The notes: generated by a model not told the origin, from the letters alone. A stretch of DNA of 64,000 bases from Planobacterium oryzisoli (GCF_015354315.1 NZ_JADKYY010000003.1:159860-223859), one strand, 5' to 3'; counted from the first letter of the stretch, positions 35,760 through 45,854 are shown. Numbers and translations are program-made.

Positions 35760-36469
35760 AGCAGTTTGTACTCCTTGTGGCGTATCTGCCTTGTGCCTTC
35801 TTTTTCCAATTCCACCAGCAGTGTACCATCGGGCAGAGCCCTGCGTATGATGCCATTTTGTCTGACCCCGCTTTGCGCTTCAAATACACTGATTTGGTCT
35901 TTTCGGAATAATACCTGATTGAACGCGCGCATAATCCCCTGCTCGGAAGGGCGAAAAAAAAGCCCCTCAACCACAGCCCGGTAGAGGTCCTTGGTAAAGG
36001 CGTGGAGATCAAACTCCCGACCTGCTTCAATGCTAAGGGAACTCGCCTGCGGCAGGGAAGAGAAATCCCTCTGAAGTACATTGATACCCACGCCTATGAT
36101 GTAGTACCCCCTGCCGTGCCATGCCCGTTTCTCTATTAGTATCCCGCCCACTTTTTTTCCTCCTGCCACCAAATCATTGGGCCATTTAAGCGCCACCTCA
36201 AGATCCGCAGCACTTGCCAAATAGTCACGCAATAGTACGGCGGTACGGTAATTGAATAAAAATCCAGACCAGGGAAACGGACTGCTCTCCACGGCAATGC
36301 TAAGAGCCGTATTTTGCGCTGTGCCCCCTTCCCAGTGGTTGCCGTAGGTTCCGCGGCCCTGGAGCTGGCAGAACGTATAAAGCCCGGCGGAGGAGGCGCC
36401 CGGTGGGATGAATTCCTCCAACAGATCGTTGGTAGAGTTACAACTGGAAACGTAATGAAGCTCGGACAT
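35753..36469 (-). CDS. birA: Biotin--[acetyl-CoA-carboxylase] ligase
   Basis: Attaches biotin to the carboxylase carrier protein. At 238 residues it has the catalytic domain and a short C-terminal domain but no DNA-binding N-terminal domain, so it is not a BirA-type repressor. Motifs: SCNSTNDLL, GRGTYGNHW (biotinyl-AMP loop, a divergent form of GRGRRGR), LKWPNDLVAGGKKVGGILIE and GVGINV. Confidence 0.92.
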   Translation of the reverse strand: MSELHYVSSCNSTNDLLEEFIPPGASSAGLYTFCQLQGRGTYGNHWEGGTAQNTALSIAVESSPFPWSGFLFNYRTAVLLRDYLASAADLEVALKWPNDLVAGGKKVGGILIEKRAWHGRGYYIIGVGINVLQRDFSSLPQASSLSIEAGREFDLHAFTKDLYRAVVEGLFFRPSEQGIMRAFNQVLFRKDQISVFEAQSGVRQNGIIRRALPDGTLLVELEKEGTRQIRHKEYKLLY

Positions 36470-36528
36470 TTAAGAAAAATTTATGAGTTGAAAGCGCTAA
36501 ATTAGGGCCAAGTACCAACTAAAAACAA

Positions 36529-36536
36529 TAAATTTG
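36529..36536 (+). promoter_or_regulatory. -7 box for rsfS-ftsH
   Basis: TAAATTTG exact match, 19 bases before the rsfS ATG. No convincing -33 element. Confidence 0.5.
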
Positions 36537-36555
36537 CAGATTATACCTTTTTTTA

Positions 36556-36924
36556 ATGAATAAACTTACACAAAAACAACTATTAATAGATAAAATAGTC
36601 GAAGCCATCCAGGATACCAAGGGCGAAGACATCAAGATTTTTGATCTTACCAACATTGAAAATTCGGTTGCGGAAACCTTTATTCTCTGCAGCGGAAACT
36701 CCAACACTCAGGTAAATGCCATCTCGGGAAATATTGAGAAGAAAGTACGTAACGAACTCAAGGAAAGACCTTGGCACGTAGAGGGTACGGACAATGCCCT
36801 GTGGGTACTTATGGATTATGTATCGGTAGTAGTCCACGTGTTTCAGAAGCAGACCCGGGAATACTACGATATCGAGGAGCTTTGGGGCGATGCAAAAATC
36901 ACCATAGTAGAGGAACAAGTTTAA
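36556..36924 (+). CDS. rsfS: Ribosomal silencing factor RsfS
   Basis: Binds ribosomal protein uL14 on the large subunit and blocks subunit joining in starvation. The 122-residue protein has the family pattern IVEAIQDTKGEDIKIFDLTN, AETFILCSGNSNTQVNAI, GTDNALWVLMDYVSVVVHVFQ and YYDIEELWGDA. It lies 35 bases before ftsH and is probably cotranscribed. Confidence 0.95.
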   Translation: MNKLTQKQLLIDKIVEAIQDTKGEDIKIFDLTNIENSVAETFILCSGNSNTQVNAISGNIEKKVRNELKERPWHVEGTDNALWVLMDYVSVVVHVFQKQTREYYDIEELWGDAKITIVEEQV

Positions 36925-36959
36925 GTACCTAATCTCCAAAACCGTTAGAAAATCACACC

Positions 36960-38936
36960 ATGAACAATAAGGGATTTAATTGGTTCTTCCCGATAGCTAT
37001 TGCTGTAATACTCTTTATATTCTTACAGCCCATGTTTTCGAGTTCGGAAGGACCCAAAATAGATGAAGAAAAATTTTACGAACTGGTCGAGGCAGGGAAA
37101 GTACAGGAAGTGCTAGTATACAACGATGTAAACAAAGCCGATGTATTTTTAACCAAGGAAGCCAAAGCCGAACTCAGTGCCGGGGCGAAAAAGCAAAGCG
37201 ATCCTTTCGCGGCGTTTAACCCTTCCACCGGGCCGGACTACTCTTTCTCCTTCGGAGACAAGACCTTTCTTTTAGAAAACTACCGGGAAATCAAACAGGC
37301 CAATCCAGCAATTAAAACCAGCATGGACTACACTACGGCGAAAAACCCGATAACTGAGATTCTATTCTCCGTACTGATCTGGGTAGCCGTTCTGGGGCTG
37401 TTTTATTTCTTTCTTTTCCGACGCATGGGTGGAGGCGGAGGCCCGGGCGGACAGATATTTTCCATAGGGAAATCCAAAGCCAAGCTTTTCGACGAAAAAG
37501 ATAAAGTACAGGTGACGTTCAAGGACGTGGCCGGTCTGGAAGGAGCCAAAGAGGAAGTACAGGAAGTTGTGGACTTTTTGAAAAATTCCGATAAGTATAC
37601 CCGTCTTGGGGGAAAAATTCCTAAAGGAGTACTTTTGGTAGGGCCTCCGGGAACCGGTAAGACACTACTTGCCAAGGCAGTGGCTGGAGAAGCCAAGGTG
37701 CCGTTTTTCTCGCTCTCCGGATCCGATTTTGTGGAGATGTTTGTAGGAGTAGGAGCTTCCCGCGTACGGGATCTCTTTGCCCAGGCTAAAGCCAAAAGTC
37801 CTGCGATTATTTTCATTGACGAGATCGATGCCATAGGACGTGCCCGAGGCCGAGGAAACATTACCGGAGGGAACGACGAGCGTGAAAATACCCTTAACCA
37901 ACTCCTTACCGAAATGGACGGTTTTGGAACCGATACCAATGTGATCGTGATGGCTGCAACCAACCGTGCAGACATTCTGGACAAGGCTCTGATGCGCGCG
38001 GGTCGTTTTGACCGCTCCATCTATGTAGATTTGCCGGAACTGCACGAACGCCGCCAGATCTTCGACGTTCACCTTTCCAAGATTAAACTCGACGAAAACG
38101 TTGACCGCGAATTCCTTGCAAAGCAGACGCCAGGGTTCAGTGGAGCGGATATTGCCAATGTATGTAACGAAGCAGCTCTGATCGCTGCACGAAACAACCA
38201 CGACAGTGTCACCAAACAGGATTTTCTCGATGCCGTGGACCGTATTATCGGAGGATTGGAGAAACGAAACAAGGCGATTAAGCCTTCAGAAAAGAAAAGG
38301 GTGGCCTACCACGAAGCAGGACACGCTGCGATTTCGTGGCTCGTGGAACATGCAGCGCCGCTGCTTAAGGTTACCATCGTACCTAGGGGCCGGTCCCTTG
38401 GGGCGGCATGGTACCTTCCGGAGGAACGCTCCCTTACCACCACCGAACAGATGTTTGACGAAATCTGTGCGACCCTGGGGGGACGTGCCGCAGAGCAAAC
38501 TGTTTTTGGAACCATTTCCACCGGCGCACTCTCCGATTTGGAACGGGTCACCAAACAGGCGCAGGCCATGGTGACCGTCTACGGACTCAACGAGAAAGTA
38601 GGAAACATCTCCTACTACGACAGTTCGGGACAAAGTGAATACAGTTTTGGTAAACCCTACTCGGAGCAGACGGCAAAAACCATTGACGAGGAAATCTCTA
38701 AGATCATTGAAAACCAGTACACCAGAGCCCTGCAGATCCTTTCGGAAAACCGGGACAAACTCGATGCTCTGGCAGGCAAGCTACTGGAAAAGGAAGTGAT
38801 TTTCCGCGAGGACCTGGAGGAGATCTTTGGAAAAAGAGCCTGGGACCCGGAACTTACCGAGCACCCGGTGACCAGTATCGAGGATCCGACCAGCCACGGA
38901 AATGTGCTGAACCCGGACCAGACTCTGGAACAATAA
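36960..38936 (+). CDS. ftsH: ATP-dependent zinc metalloprotease FtsH
   Basis: Membrane-bound AAA+ protease for quality control. The first helix is near residues 7-25, a periplasmic domain follows, and the second helix is near 125-150. The AAA module has Walker A GPPGTGKT (residues 228-235), Walker [12 protein letters not shown] and the second region of homology. The zinc site is HEAGH at 451-455. At 658 residues it is normal for the family. A strong terminator follows. Confidence 0.97.
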   Translation: MNNKGFNWFFPIAIAVILFIFLQPMFSSSEGPKIDEEKFYELVEAGKVQEVLVYNDVNKADVFLTKEAKAELSAGAKKQSDPFAAFNPSTGPDYSFSFGDKTFLLENYREIKQANPAIKTSMDYTTAKNPITEILFSVLIWVAVLGLFYFFLFRRMGGGGGPGGQIFSIGKSKAKLFDEKDKVQVTFKDVAGLEGAKEEVQEVVDFLKNSDKYTRLGGKIPKGVLLVGPPGTGKTLLAKAVAGEAKVPFFSLSGSDFVEMFVGVGASRVRDLFAQAKAKSPAIIFIDEIDAIGRARGRGNITGGNDERENTLNQLLTEMDGFGTDTNVIVMAATNRADILDKALMRAGRFDRSIYVDLPELHERRQIFDVHLSKIKLDENVDREFLAKQTPGFSGADIANVCNEAALIAARNNHDSVTKQDFLDAVDRIIGGLEKRNKAIKPSEKKRVAYHEAGHAAISWLVEHAAPLLKVTIVPRGRSLGAAWYLPEERSLTTTEQMFDEICATLGGRAAEQTVFGTISTGALSDLERVTKQAQAMVTVYGLNEKVGNISYYDSSGQSEYSFGKPYSEQTAKTIDEEISKIIENQYTRALQILSENRDKLDALAGKLLEKEVIFREDLEEIFGKRAWDPELTEHPVTSIEDPTSHGNVLNPDQTLEQ

Positions 38937-38943
38937 ATACTTT

Positions 38944-38975
38944 AAATCCTGACTTAGTTCAAGTCAGGATTTTTC
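38944..38975 (+). terminator. ftsH terminator
   Basis: A 12-bp perfect stem (38944-38955 with 38961-38972) with a 5-base loop, followed by T. Confidence 0.85.
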
Positions 38976-38983
38976 AGTATCTG

Positions 38984-39013
38984 TTGTTTTTCATTAAATA
39001 ATCTTTATTTTTG
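38984..39013 (+). promoter_or_regulatory. Promoter of the LUD-cdsA-psd operon
   Basis: TTG (38984-38986), a 19-base spacer and TATTTTTG (39006-39013) match the consensus. Transcription would start near 39018. Confidence 0.65.
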
Positions 39014-39042
39014 TTATACTATTACTAAATCCCTAAGAAAGA

Positions 39043-39624
39043 GTGAGCTTATTTAGAAAATTTGTCGGTAAAATTCTGAATCAGCCTGAAGTTGACCAGC
39101 AAGACGATTTAGTCAAACTGGGCGATCAGCTGAAGAATGCCGACCTGGACTATAAATTTGCTCAACTGTTCACCCACTCGGGGGGCTATTTCAATTACTG
39201 CCAGGACGAGGCCGAAGCCTTGCAGGTCCTTAGCCAGATACTAAAACTCGAACATGCCAGGAGTGTATTCTGCTGTGATCCGGACCTGAAGAATTTCTTA
39301 AACGTACTGAATGTATCCTACAGCAGCGAGCTCTTGCCTGAAAACGACACGGCCTTCATTACCTGCGAGTACCTGATTGCCTACGACGGAAGAATCATGC
39401 TCTCCCACAACAATATTTTGCATTACCATTCCTCGCGTCTTCCGGAGAAAATCATCCTGATGGCCAATGTCTCCCAAATTGTAAGCAACCTGGGGGATGC
39501 GATGATGAAGGTGAAAAGAAGGGGTACCTTAAAGAACCTCACCTCCATAAGCGGTAATCAGTCCAAGCTCGACACGCCCAACAAAGACCAAACCAAATTA
39601 TTCCTTCTGCTTTTAGAGGATTAA
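39043..39624 (+). CDS. LUD (LutC/YkgG) domain protein
   Basis: A 193-residue protein of the LUD/LutC fold. It begins with GTG (39043). The C-terminal two thirds show the family pattern: FITCEYLIAYDGRIMLSH, LPEKIILMANVSQIVSNLGDAM and the final LFLLLLED. Other LUD proteins take part in lactate oxidation, but no lutA or lutB neighbour is present and the link to the following lipid genes is only positional. Function unknown. Confidence 0.8.
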   Translation: MSLFRKFVGKILNQPEVDQQDDLVKLGDQLKNADLDYKFAQLFTHSGGYFNYCQDEAEALQVLSQILKLEHARSVFCCDPDLKNFLNVLNVSYSSELLPENDTAFITCEYLIAYDGRIMLSHNNILHYHSSRLPEKIILMANVSQIVSNLGDAMMKVKRRGTLKNLTSISGNQSKLDTPNKDQTKLFLLLLED

Positions 39625-39647
39625 TACTAAATCTTAAATACACTCCC

Positions 39648-40511
39648 TTGGACAAGAATCTGTTGCAAAGATCCCTTTCCGGCCTACTCTACGGTGCACT
39701 GATAATTCTCTGCACTACTCCGCTCTCCGCCCATGTGCTTCCCGAAGACATAGCCCTAAAACCAGCTTACCTGTACTATGGACTTATGACCGTACTGCTC
39801 CTGGTGGCTCTTTTTGAGGGTATTCGTGTGCTTAAATTCCCTCAGGGGTGGCACCGGATGGCGGCGGTTCCCTTGGTTTTGGTAGTGTACTTTCTTTTTT
39901 CCAGGAGGTATTTTACCCAGGGTTTTTCATACCAACCCGATCTGAGCGACTTGCTTTCCCTGGGCCTTATTGGGGTGGGGGCCGCTACGATTCTGTTTTT
40001 TACGCGGGAACTAAACAGTCCGCTCAACAAACTTCTCATCCTGGTGCTCTACCTTGCTCTTCCCTTTGGTTTTGCACTGGGTCTTCCCAGTGAAGCATAC
40101 CACAGCGATTTAAGCCTGGAAGCCTTTATGCTCTTTATTCTTATCTGGTCCAGCGATTCCTTTGCCTTCTTTACCGGTAAATTCTTCGGAAAGCACAAAA
40201 TGGCACCGAGCATCTCCCCGAACAAAACCTGGGAGGGTTTTGCCGGGGGCGCAGTACTGACCGCGGCGATGAGCTACCTGATCGAGCTGAACTTTCCGGA
40301 GCTTCGCGCAAACTGGATAGTGGTTGGCGTGCTCACTGCGCTTTTTGCCCCTTTAGGGGACCTTATTGAAAGTAAACTCAAAAGGCATTTTCAAGTAAAA
40401 GACAGCGGAAACATCATTCCTGGGCATGGAGGCATTTTGGACCGTCTTGATAGTTTTATTATTTGTGCACCTATTGTATATTTGTACTTTATCATCGACT
40501 ATATCCTGTAA
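39648..40511 (+). CDS. cdsA: Phosphatidate cytidylyltransferase
   Basis: Makes CDP-diacylglycerol, the precursor of phospholipids. A polytopic protein of 287 residues. The C-terminal signature is complete: SISPNKTWEGFAGG, then APLGDLIESKLKRHFQVKDSG and IPGHGGILDRLDS. The start is TTG (39648), the first in-frame start after the LUD stop. It is 5 bases before psd, which uses the same pathway. Confidence 0.94.
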   Translation: MDKNLLQRSLSGLLYGALIILCTTPLSAHVLPEDIALKPAYLYYGLMTVLLLVALFEGIRVLKFPQGWHRMAAVPLVLVVYFLFSRRYFTQGFSYQPDLSDLLSLGLIGVGAATILFFTRELNSPLNKLLILVLYLALPFGFALGLPSEAYHSDLSLEAFMLFILIWSSDSFAFFTGKFFGKHKMAPSISPNKTWEGFAGGAVLTAAMSYLIELNFPELRANWIVVGVLTALFAPLGDLIESKLKRHFQVKDSGNIIPGHGGILDRLDSFIICAPIVYLYFIIDYIL

Positions 40512-40516
40512 GAAAA

Positions 40517-41170
40517 ATGAAACTACATAAAGAATCCCGCGGTACGCTTATTGTCGCCTCCGTTTCCTTCGCACTTATTGCCTTTCTGGCGGTTTATTTT
40601 CTTGAGGGCTGGTCTCTTCTAGTACTCCTGCCACTTCTGGTGCTCTACGGGTTGGTATTTTGGTTCTTTAGGGTTCCGGAACGCGAAATACTCGAGCACC
40701 ACGAAAATGTAATTGCTCCGGTGGATGGAAAAGTCGTTATGATCAAAAAAGTGTACGAAGAGGAGATACTGAAATCCGAGGCCATCCAGGTGTCTATTTT
40801 TATGTCCCCGCTCAATGTACATATATGCCGCTATCCGGTATCGGGACAGGTTACCTATAAGAAATACCATCCCGGGAAGTACCTAGTCGCATGGCACGAA
40901 AAATCCTCTACTGAGAACGAACGCACAACCGTGGCAGTACAGAGCAGGACGGACCACACCGTAGTATTTCGCCAGATTGCAGGGTACGTAGCACGTCGGA
41001 TTGTTTTTTACTGCAAGGAAGGGGACCAGGCCAAAGCAGGACATGAGTTCGGGTTTATTAAATTCGGCTCCCGTATGGATGTGTTTTTACCGCTAGATAC
41101 GGAGATACTCTGTAAGATCGGCGACAAGACCAAAGGAGGAATAGATATTATCGCCAAGATGCAGTCCTAG
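40517..41170 (+). CDS. psd: Phosphatidylserine decarboxylase (short form)
   Basis: Converts phosphatidylserine to phosphatidylethanolamine. This is the short, archaeal-like type of 217 residues with two N-terminal helices (residues about 12-50). VIAPVDGKVVMI and FMSPLNVHICRYPVSG are conserved, and self-cleavage to the pyruvoyl chain is expected at G184/S185 in KFGSRMD. I start at the ATG 40517, just after cdsA; the longer frame overlaps cdsA. No pssA is adjacent. Confidence 0.94.
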   Translation: MKLHKESRGTLIVASVSFALIAFLAVYFLEGWSLLVLLPLLVLYGLVFWFFRVPEREILEHHENVIAPVDGKVVMIKKVYEEEILKSEAIQVSIFMSPLNVHICRYPVSGQVTYKKYHPGKYLVAWHEKSSTENERTTVAVQSRTDHTVVFRQIAGYVARRIVFYCKEGDQAKAGHEFGFIKFGSRMDVFLPLDTEILCKIGDKTKGGIDIIAKMQS

Positions 41171-41193
41171 AGTACCTGCATATTTTGTATAAT

Positions 41194-41232
41194 AATGCCA
41201 CAAATGCATAAAACGCATACGTGGCATTTTTT
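41194..41232 (+). terminator. psd terminator
   Basis: AATGCCAC (41194-41201) pairs with GTGGCATT (41221-41228), with an inner ATGC/GCAT stem, followed by seven T. Confidence 0.8.
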
Positions 41233-41246
41233 TGTATCTTTTATCC

Positions 41247-41816
41247 ATGCTATACAGGTACATTATTGCTGCGCTTTGCACACTGATGCTGGGAGTTATT
41301 TCCTGTCAGGAAAACACAACCCAGCAGTCCCGCTTACTGGAAAAAGAGCGCGTAGAATTAAAGAAAAAGGAAAGCCTTCTCCTAAGTAAACAAATTCAGT
41401 ACGAATCCCAGCTGAAAAACCGCGACAGCCTCCTTGAAGAAAAGGATTCGCTTCTGGCCCTCCAGCTTTCCAAGCAGATAGAGGGCCCCTGGAACGGTAA
41501 GATGGTGTGCACGGAATCTACCTGCCCGGAGCATGCCGTAGGCGATACGCGCATTGACCAGTGGATCCTGCGTGCTGAGAAAGGAAAAATCATTGCAATC
41601 AATGTAAATAAATTTGGAAGCCAGCGAATCTATCATGGAACCATTGAGAACCAAAAAATTTCATTAGTGGACAGTGCGCCCAGTTCCCAAAACGATGTGC
41701 AAATGGAAATTGTTCTGGATCGTCTGGAGCAGGACCGACTCACCGGTCGGCGCACGCTGCAGAAGGGAAAGGAGTGTACCTCGCTATTTACCATCGAGCT
41801 TAACCGCGTCAAGTAA
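41247..41816 (+). CDS. Lipoprotein with N-terminal coiled coil, function unknown
   Basis: A 189-residue protein from the ATG at 41247. The signal ends LGVISC (lipidated Cys about residue 20). Residues about 28-77 are a heptad-rich coiled coil (LLEKERVELKKKESLLLSK, then two DSLLEEKDSLLALQ-type repeats). The C-terminal 110 residues form a compact beta-rich domain starting GPWNGKMVCTESTCPE, with two conserved-looking cysteines, which recalls small lipocalin-like lipoproteins. I do not recognise a family. It lies 6 bases before the antiporter gene and so is probably cotranscribed. Confidence 0.72.
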   Translation: MLYRYIIAALCTLMLGVISCQENTTQQSRLLEKERVELKKKESLLLSKQIQYESQLKNRDSLLEEKDSLLALQLSKQIEGPWNGKMVCTESTCPEHAVGDTRIDQWILRAEKGKIIAINVNKFGSQRIYHGTIENQKISLVDSAPSSQNDVQMEIVLDRLEQDRLTGRRTLQKGKECTSLFTIELNRVK

Positions 41817-41822
41817 ACGATT

Positions 41823-43943
41823 ATGCTTCTCTCTTCAATCCATTTTTCGCTGCCCGTGGAGGATCCACTGCTGAAATTCCTGCTGATTTTAGTAATAATT
41901 CTACTGGCGCCCCTGCTGCTTAATAAAATAAAGATCCCGCATTTGCTGGGACTAATTATTGCCGGGGCACTTATTGGACCCAATGGTCTGGACGTTCTTC
42001 CCCGGGACTCCAGCGTAGTGGTTCTGGGTACTACCGGGCTGCTGTTCATTATGTTTCTGGCGGGGCTGGAGATCGATCTGGAAGAATTCAAAAAGAACAA
42101 ATGGAAAAGCATGACCTTTGGTCTCTATACCTTTAGCCTTCCCCTAGCTCTTGGAATACTCTCAGGGCACTTCCTGCTAGGGTACAACTGGCTTACCTCC
42201 ATTCTCTTTGCAAGTATATTCTCCTCCCATACACTGATTGCATACCCTATGGTCAGCCAGCTTAATCTGGTCAAGAACAGGGCCGTGAATATAACGGTAG
42301 GGGGTACCATGATTACCGACATAATGGCGTTGCTGGTTCTGGCCGTATGCGTGGGTATCGTTCAGGGAGAGGTAAACACCGCCTTTTGGACCCAGCTAAG
42401 TATATCCATGGCCGTGTTTGCAGCAGTAGTAACCGTGGGGTTTCCGATTCTGGGAAGATGGTTCTTCAAGAAAGTGGACGACAAAATAGCGCAGTTTATC
42501 TTTGTGATGGTAATGATCTACCTGGGGGGACTCTTTGCAGCCCTGGCGGGCATCGAACCTATCATAGGGGCATTCTTGGCAGGCCTTTCCTTCAACCGGC
42601 TGATTCCCCATTCTTCCACCCTGATGAACCGCATTAATTTTGTGGGCAATTCCCTGTTTATTCCCTTCTTCCTTATCAGTGTGGGGATGCTTATTGATTT
42701 TCGGGCGTTTATAAAGAATTTTGAAACCATCAAAGTCGCCCTTATAATGACCACTATGGCCATGGCCGGAAAATATCTGGCCTCCGTGGCTACCCAAAAG
42801 ACATTCCGGCTGACCCGCGACGAAGGCAGGCTCATCTTTGGACTCTCTACTGCCTCTGCAGCAGCTACACTGGCGGCCGTTTTGGTGGGCTACAACATCA
42901 TATTGGGGGAGACCGAATCGGGAGAACCTATACGTTTACTTAATGAACATATACTCAACGGAAGCATCCTGATGATTTTGGTTTCCTGTACCGTATCTTC
43001 TTTCACAACGCAGAAAAGCGCCGCGGCTGTTGCTGCAAAAGAGCAGTCCCAGCTGCCGGAAGATTCCGGGAAAAGAAGGTTTCTGCTGGCAACCTACTAC
43101 GAAAGCACTGTGGAGCCTCTCATTAACTTGGCGAACTACGCCCGCAGCAGCTCCGATAAGGAGCCTATTTACGTCCTTTCGGTTCTTACCCATAGCACCG
43201 AAGATGTCCTTGAGGAAAAGAATGCCCAGCGCCTGCTAAACAAAGCTACCGAAGTGGGTGCCGCGGCCGAAATTACCATTGAGACCGTGCGAAGATACGA
43301 CTCGGATGTAATCCACGGCATCGGCAATGAAATCAAAGAGCATAATAGTACCGACCTTTTTATAGGTGTAGCGCCCGAACGGGGCTTCTCGCCTTCCTTT
43401 GTCTATAACCTGTATAATGGGTACTTAAGAAATAACAGGGTCAATATTGGGATTTACCATGCGCAGCAACCCATCTCCACAATTGCCACCAACCATGTGC
43501 TCATTCCTCCGCGCGCCTTCGACCAGAAGCATTTTCTCGAGGTGCTCTCCTTAGTATGGAACCTATCAAAAAATGCAGGCTCCAAAGCACTTTTCTATTC
43601 CACAGAGCAGAACCTTAAAATCCTGGAAAGCATACGCCGGAAGAAAACCGTCGATGCCGAGTTTATTGTCCTGAGCGATTGGAATCTGGTGGAAGAGCTC
43701 TGCGCTAAAATAAAACCCGACGAGGCGTTTATCTCGGTAATGGCACGCCCCGGGGATGTTTCCTACCAAACGGCCATGCACCGTATTCCCAATATTTTGC
43801 AAAAGCAGTTTGAAAACACCAACTACCTGCTGCTGTATCCAAGGCAGGAGCCGTCTTCTACCACGGAGCCGGGAAATTCACTGCACCGCGAAATCAAAGA
43901 CTACCAACAGATTACCGATCTGGTAGAAAAACTCTTTAAATAG
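41823..43943 (+). CDS. CPA2-type cation:proton antiporter with C-terminal Usp-like domain
   Basis: A 706-residue monovalent cation:proton antiporter. The first 400 residues are about twelve hydrophobic helices with KIPHLLGLIIAGALIGPNG and FSSHTLIAYPMV. The soluble C-terminal part (about 420-706) resembles tandem universal-stress-protein domains, with LLATYYESTVEPLINLA and VAPERGFSPSF. It has no RCK/TrkA-N domain. Probably Na+ or K+ exchange; the ion cannot be told. It converges with the ABC exporter, leaving 2 bases between stops. Confidence 0.9.
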   Translation: MLLSSIHFSLPVEDPLLKFLLILVIILLAPLLLNKIKIPHLLGLIIAGALIGPNGLDVLPRDSSVVVLGTTGLLFIMFLAGLEIDLEEFKKNKWKSMTFGLYTFSLPLALGILSGHFLLGYNWLTSILFASIFSSHTLIAYPMVSQLNLVKNRAVNITVGGTMITDIMALLVLAVCVGIVQGEVNTAFWTQLSISMAVFAAVVTVGFPILGRWFFKKVDDKIAQFIFVMVMIYLGGLFAALAGIEPIIGAFLAGLSFNRLIPHSSTLMNRINFVGNSLFIPFFLISVGMLIDFRAFIKNFETIKVALIMTTMAMAGKYLASVATQKTFRLTRDEGRLIFGLSTASAAATLAAVLVGYNIILGETESGEPIRLLNEHILNGSILMILVSCTVSSFTTQKSAAAVAAKEQSQLPEDSGKRRFLLATYYESTVEPLINLANYARSSSDKEPIYVLSVLTHSTEDVLEEKNAQRLLNKATEVGAAAEITIETVRRYDSDVIHGIGNEIKEHNSTDLFIGVAPERGFSPSFVYNLYNGYLRNNRVNIGIYHAQQPISTIATNHVLIPPRAFDQKHFLEVLSLVWNLSKNAGSKALFYSTEQNLKILESIRRKKTVDAEFIVLSDWNLVEELCAKIKPDEAFISVMARPGDVSYQTAMHRIPNILQKQFENTNYLLLYPRQEPSSTTEPGNSLHREIKDYQQITDLVEKLFK

Positions 43944-43945
43944 TA

Positions 43946-45790
43946 CTATCCGAAATTCTGTAAATCGACCAGTTTGCGGTACATACCGTTTTGACTGTAC
44001 AGGACCGAATGCGTCCCCTGCTCCACTATCCGGCCCTGGTCCATTACCAGGATAAGGTCCGCTTTCTGAATGGTCGAAAGACGGTGCGCTATGATCAGGG
44101 AGGTGCGGTTCTCCATCATATTTTCCAGCGCCAGCTGCACCATGCGCTCGCTTTCGGTATCCAGTGCGGAGGTAGCCTCATCCAGGATCATAATGGGCGG
44201 ATTCTTCAGTACGGCCCGCGCAATGGATACGCGTTGTTTCTGACCTCCGGATAATTTTCCTCCGTCATCGCCAATGTTGGTGTGGTAGCCTTCCGAAAGC
44301 CCCATAATAAATTCGTGCGCATTGGCAATTTTCGCTGCCTGATAGACCTGCTCCTGCGTGGCGTCCTGCTTTCCCATAAGAATGTTATTGTAGACGGTAT
44401 CATTAAAAAGCACCGACTCCTGGGTGACCATTCCAATCAGGTCGCGGTATTTCTTCAGATCCAGTTCTTTAATATTGATTCCGTCCAAAAGCAGCGCGCC
44501 CGATGTAACGTCGTAGAACCTGGTTAAAAGATTGGCCACTGTGGTTTTTCCGCTCCCGCTCTGTCCCACCAACGCTACGGTCATTCCTTTGTATACGGTC
44601 AGATTAAAATCCTCGAGCACCGTGCGCCCACCGTCGGGATTGTACGAAAACCCTACCTTATCAAAAATAATAGATTCGTGGAAGCCCTTAGGATCTATAG
44701 GACTTGCGCTTTCCCCTACCTTAAGATCGTAGTCGAGCACTTCAGAGACCCTATCCAAACTGGCCATACCCCCTTGAATGGAAGAAATAGCGTTGGAGAG
44801 TTTCTTGGCGGGATCGAGTATCTGAAAGAATATCGCTATAAATACCAGAAACGTTTCCGGATCCATGGATTTTTCCGTAATAATCTGTACGCCTGCAAAC
44901 CATGTAATGAGAAGTATGGTCACCGATCCCAAAAACTCACTCATTGGGGAGGCAAGCTCTCTTCGGCGGCTCATGCCAATAGCAAAATTTTGCCACCGCT
45001 GGGTGGTTTTCTCAAAACGGTTGGTAAGGATCCTGTCCGCATTGAATATCTTGATGATTTTGGAAGACTTCAGCGTCTCATCGACAAGGGAAAAGAGATT
45101 TCCAAGTTCTTCTTGCGCCGAGGTTGCCTGACGCTTGAGGCTCTTGCCTACCACCGAAATAATCCATCCCATCACGGGAAAAACCAGCAGGGAAAAAAAA
45201 GTAAGCTCCGGGGAAAGAAAAAACAAAGTTACCAAAGAGGTAAGAATCATAAACGGGGAATTCACCACATCCACCAGGCTTCCCATAATACCGTTATCCA
45301 CCGCCCCTATATCGTTGGAGATGCGCGACATCATATCGCCCTTACGCTGTTCTGTAAAGAAGCTTACCGGCAAATTCAGGAATTTAGTATACATCGCGCT
45401 TCGTAAATCCCGGGTGATCTTCACGCGGTAATTCACTAAAAGAAAAGCCCCCAGATAGCGGAAAATATTTCGTAAAAGAAAGGCCCCTGCCGTAATGGCG
45501 CAAAGTACCGCAAGAACCTGCACAGCGCCGTACTGATCCATACTGCGCTGAATCGAGTAGTACGCCAGATCCTTCAAATAATTGAAATAATCACCAATGT
45601 TCCCACTGTACGAGGGAGCCACCGAGGTATCCACGCGCTCCATAGTGCCAAACATAAGCCCCAGGATGGGAAGCATAGTGGCTACAGAGAAAATATTTAA
45701 GACCGAATAAAGTATATTAAACAGGATGCTCAGATACAGGTACCGCTGGTGCGGCTTGGCAAAATAAAGGATGCGGTCCAGTGGTTTCAT
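43946..45790 (-). CDS. MsbA-like ABC exporter
   Basis: A 614-residue fused exporter: six helices in the first 330 residues, then an ATPase domain with Walker A GQSGSGKTT, Q loop VTQESVLF, signature LSGGQKQR, Walker B IMILDEATSALD and switch His in IAHRLST. It most resembles lipid A/lipid flippases of the MsbA type, but multidrug export cannot be excluded. A TATTTTTG box lies 17 bases before its ATG. Confidence 0.9.
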   Translation of the reverse strand: MKPLDRILYFAKPHQRYLYLSILFNILYSVLNIFSVATMLPILGLMFGTMERVDTSVAPSYSGNIGDYFNYLKDLAYYSIQRSMDQYGAVQVLAVLCAITAGAFLLRNIFRYLGAFLLVNYRVKITRDLRSAMYTKFLNLPVSFFTEQRKGDMMSRISNDIGAVDNGIMGSLVDVVNSPFMILTSLVTLFFLSPELTFFSLLVFPVMGWIISVVGKSLKRQATSAQEELGNLFSLVDETLKSSKIIKIFNADRILTNRFEKTTQRWQNFAIGMSRRRELASPMSEFLGSVTILLITWFAGVQIITEKSMDPETFLVFIAIFFQILDPAKKLSNAISSIQGGMASLDRVSEVLDYDLKVGESASPIDPKGFHESIIFDKVGFSYNPDGGRTVLEDFNLTVYKGMTVALVGQSGSGKTTVANLLTRFYDVTSGALLLDGINIKELDLKKYRDLIGMVTQESVLFNDTVYNNILMGKQDATQEQVYQAAKIANAHEFIMGLSEGYHTNIGDDGGKLSGGQKQRVSIARAVLKNPPIMILDEATSALDTESERMVQLALENMMENRTSLIIAHRLSTIQKADLILVMDQGRIVEQGTHSVLYSQNGMYRKLVDLQNFG

Positions 45791-45807
45791 CGAATAATAA
45801 TAAGAGG

Positions 45808-45815
45808 CAAAAATA
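45808..45815 (-). promoter_or_regulatory. -7 box of the ABC exporter gene
   Basis: Minus-strand TATTTTTG, exact TAnnTTTG match, leader about 13 bases. No clear -33. Confidence 0.45.
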
Positions 45816-45854
45816 CAAAAAATACTACCAGCAGCATTTAGAAGGCAATGCCAC

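Noticed and set aside
44678..45406. 242-residue open frame opposite the ABC exporter
   Set aside because: Repetitive basic translation typical of an antisense frame; the exporter reading is certain.
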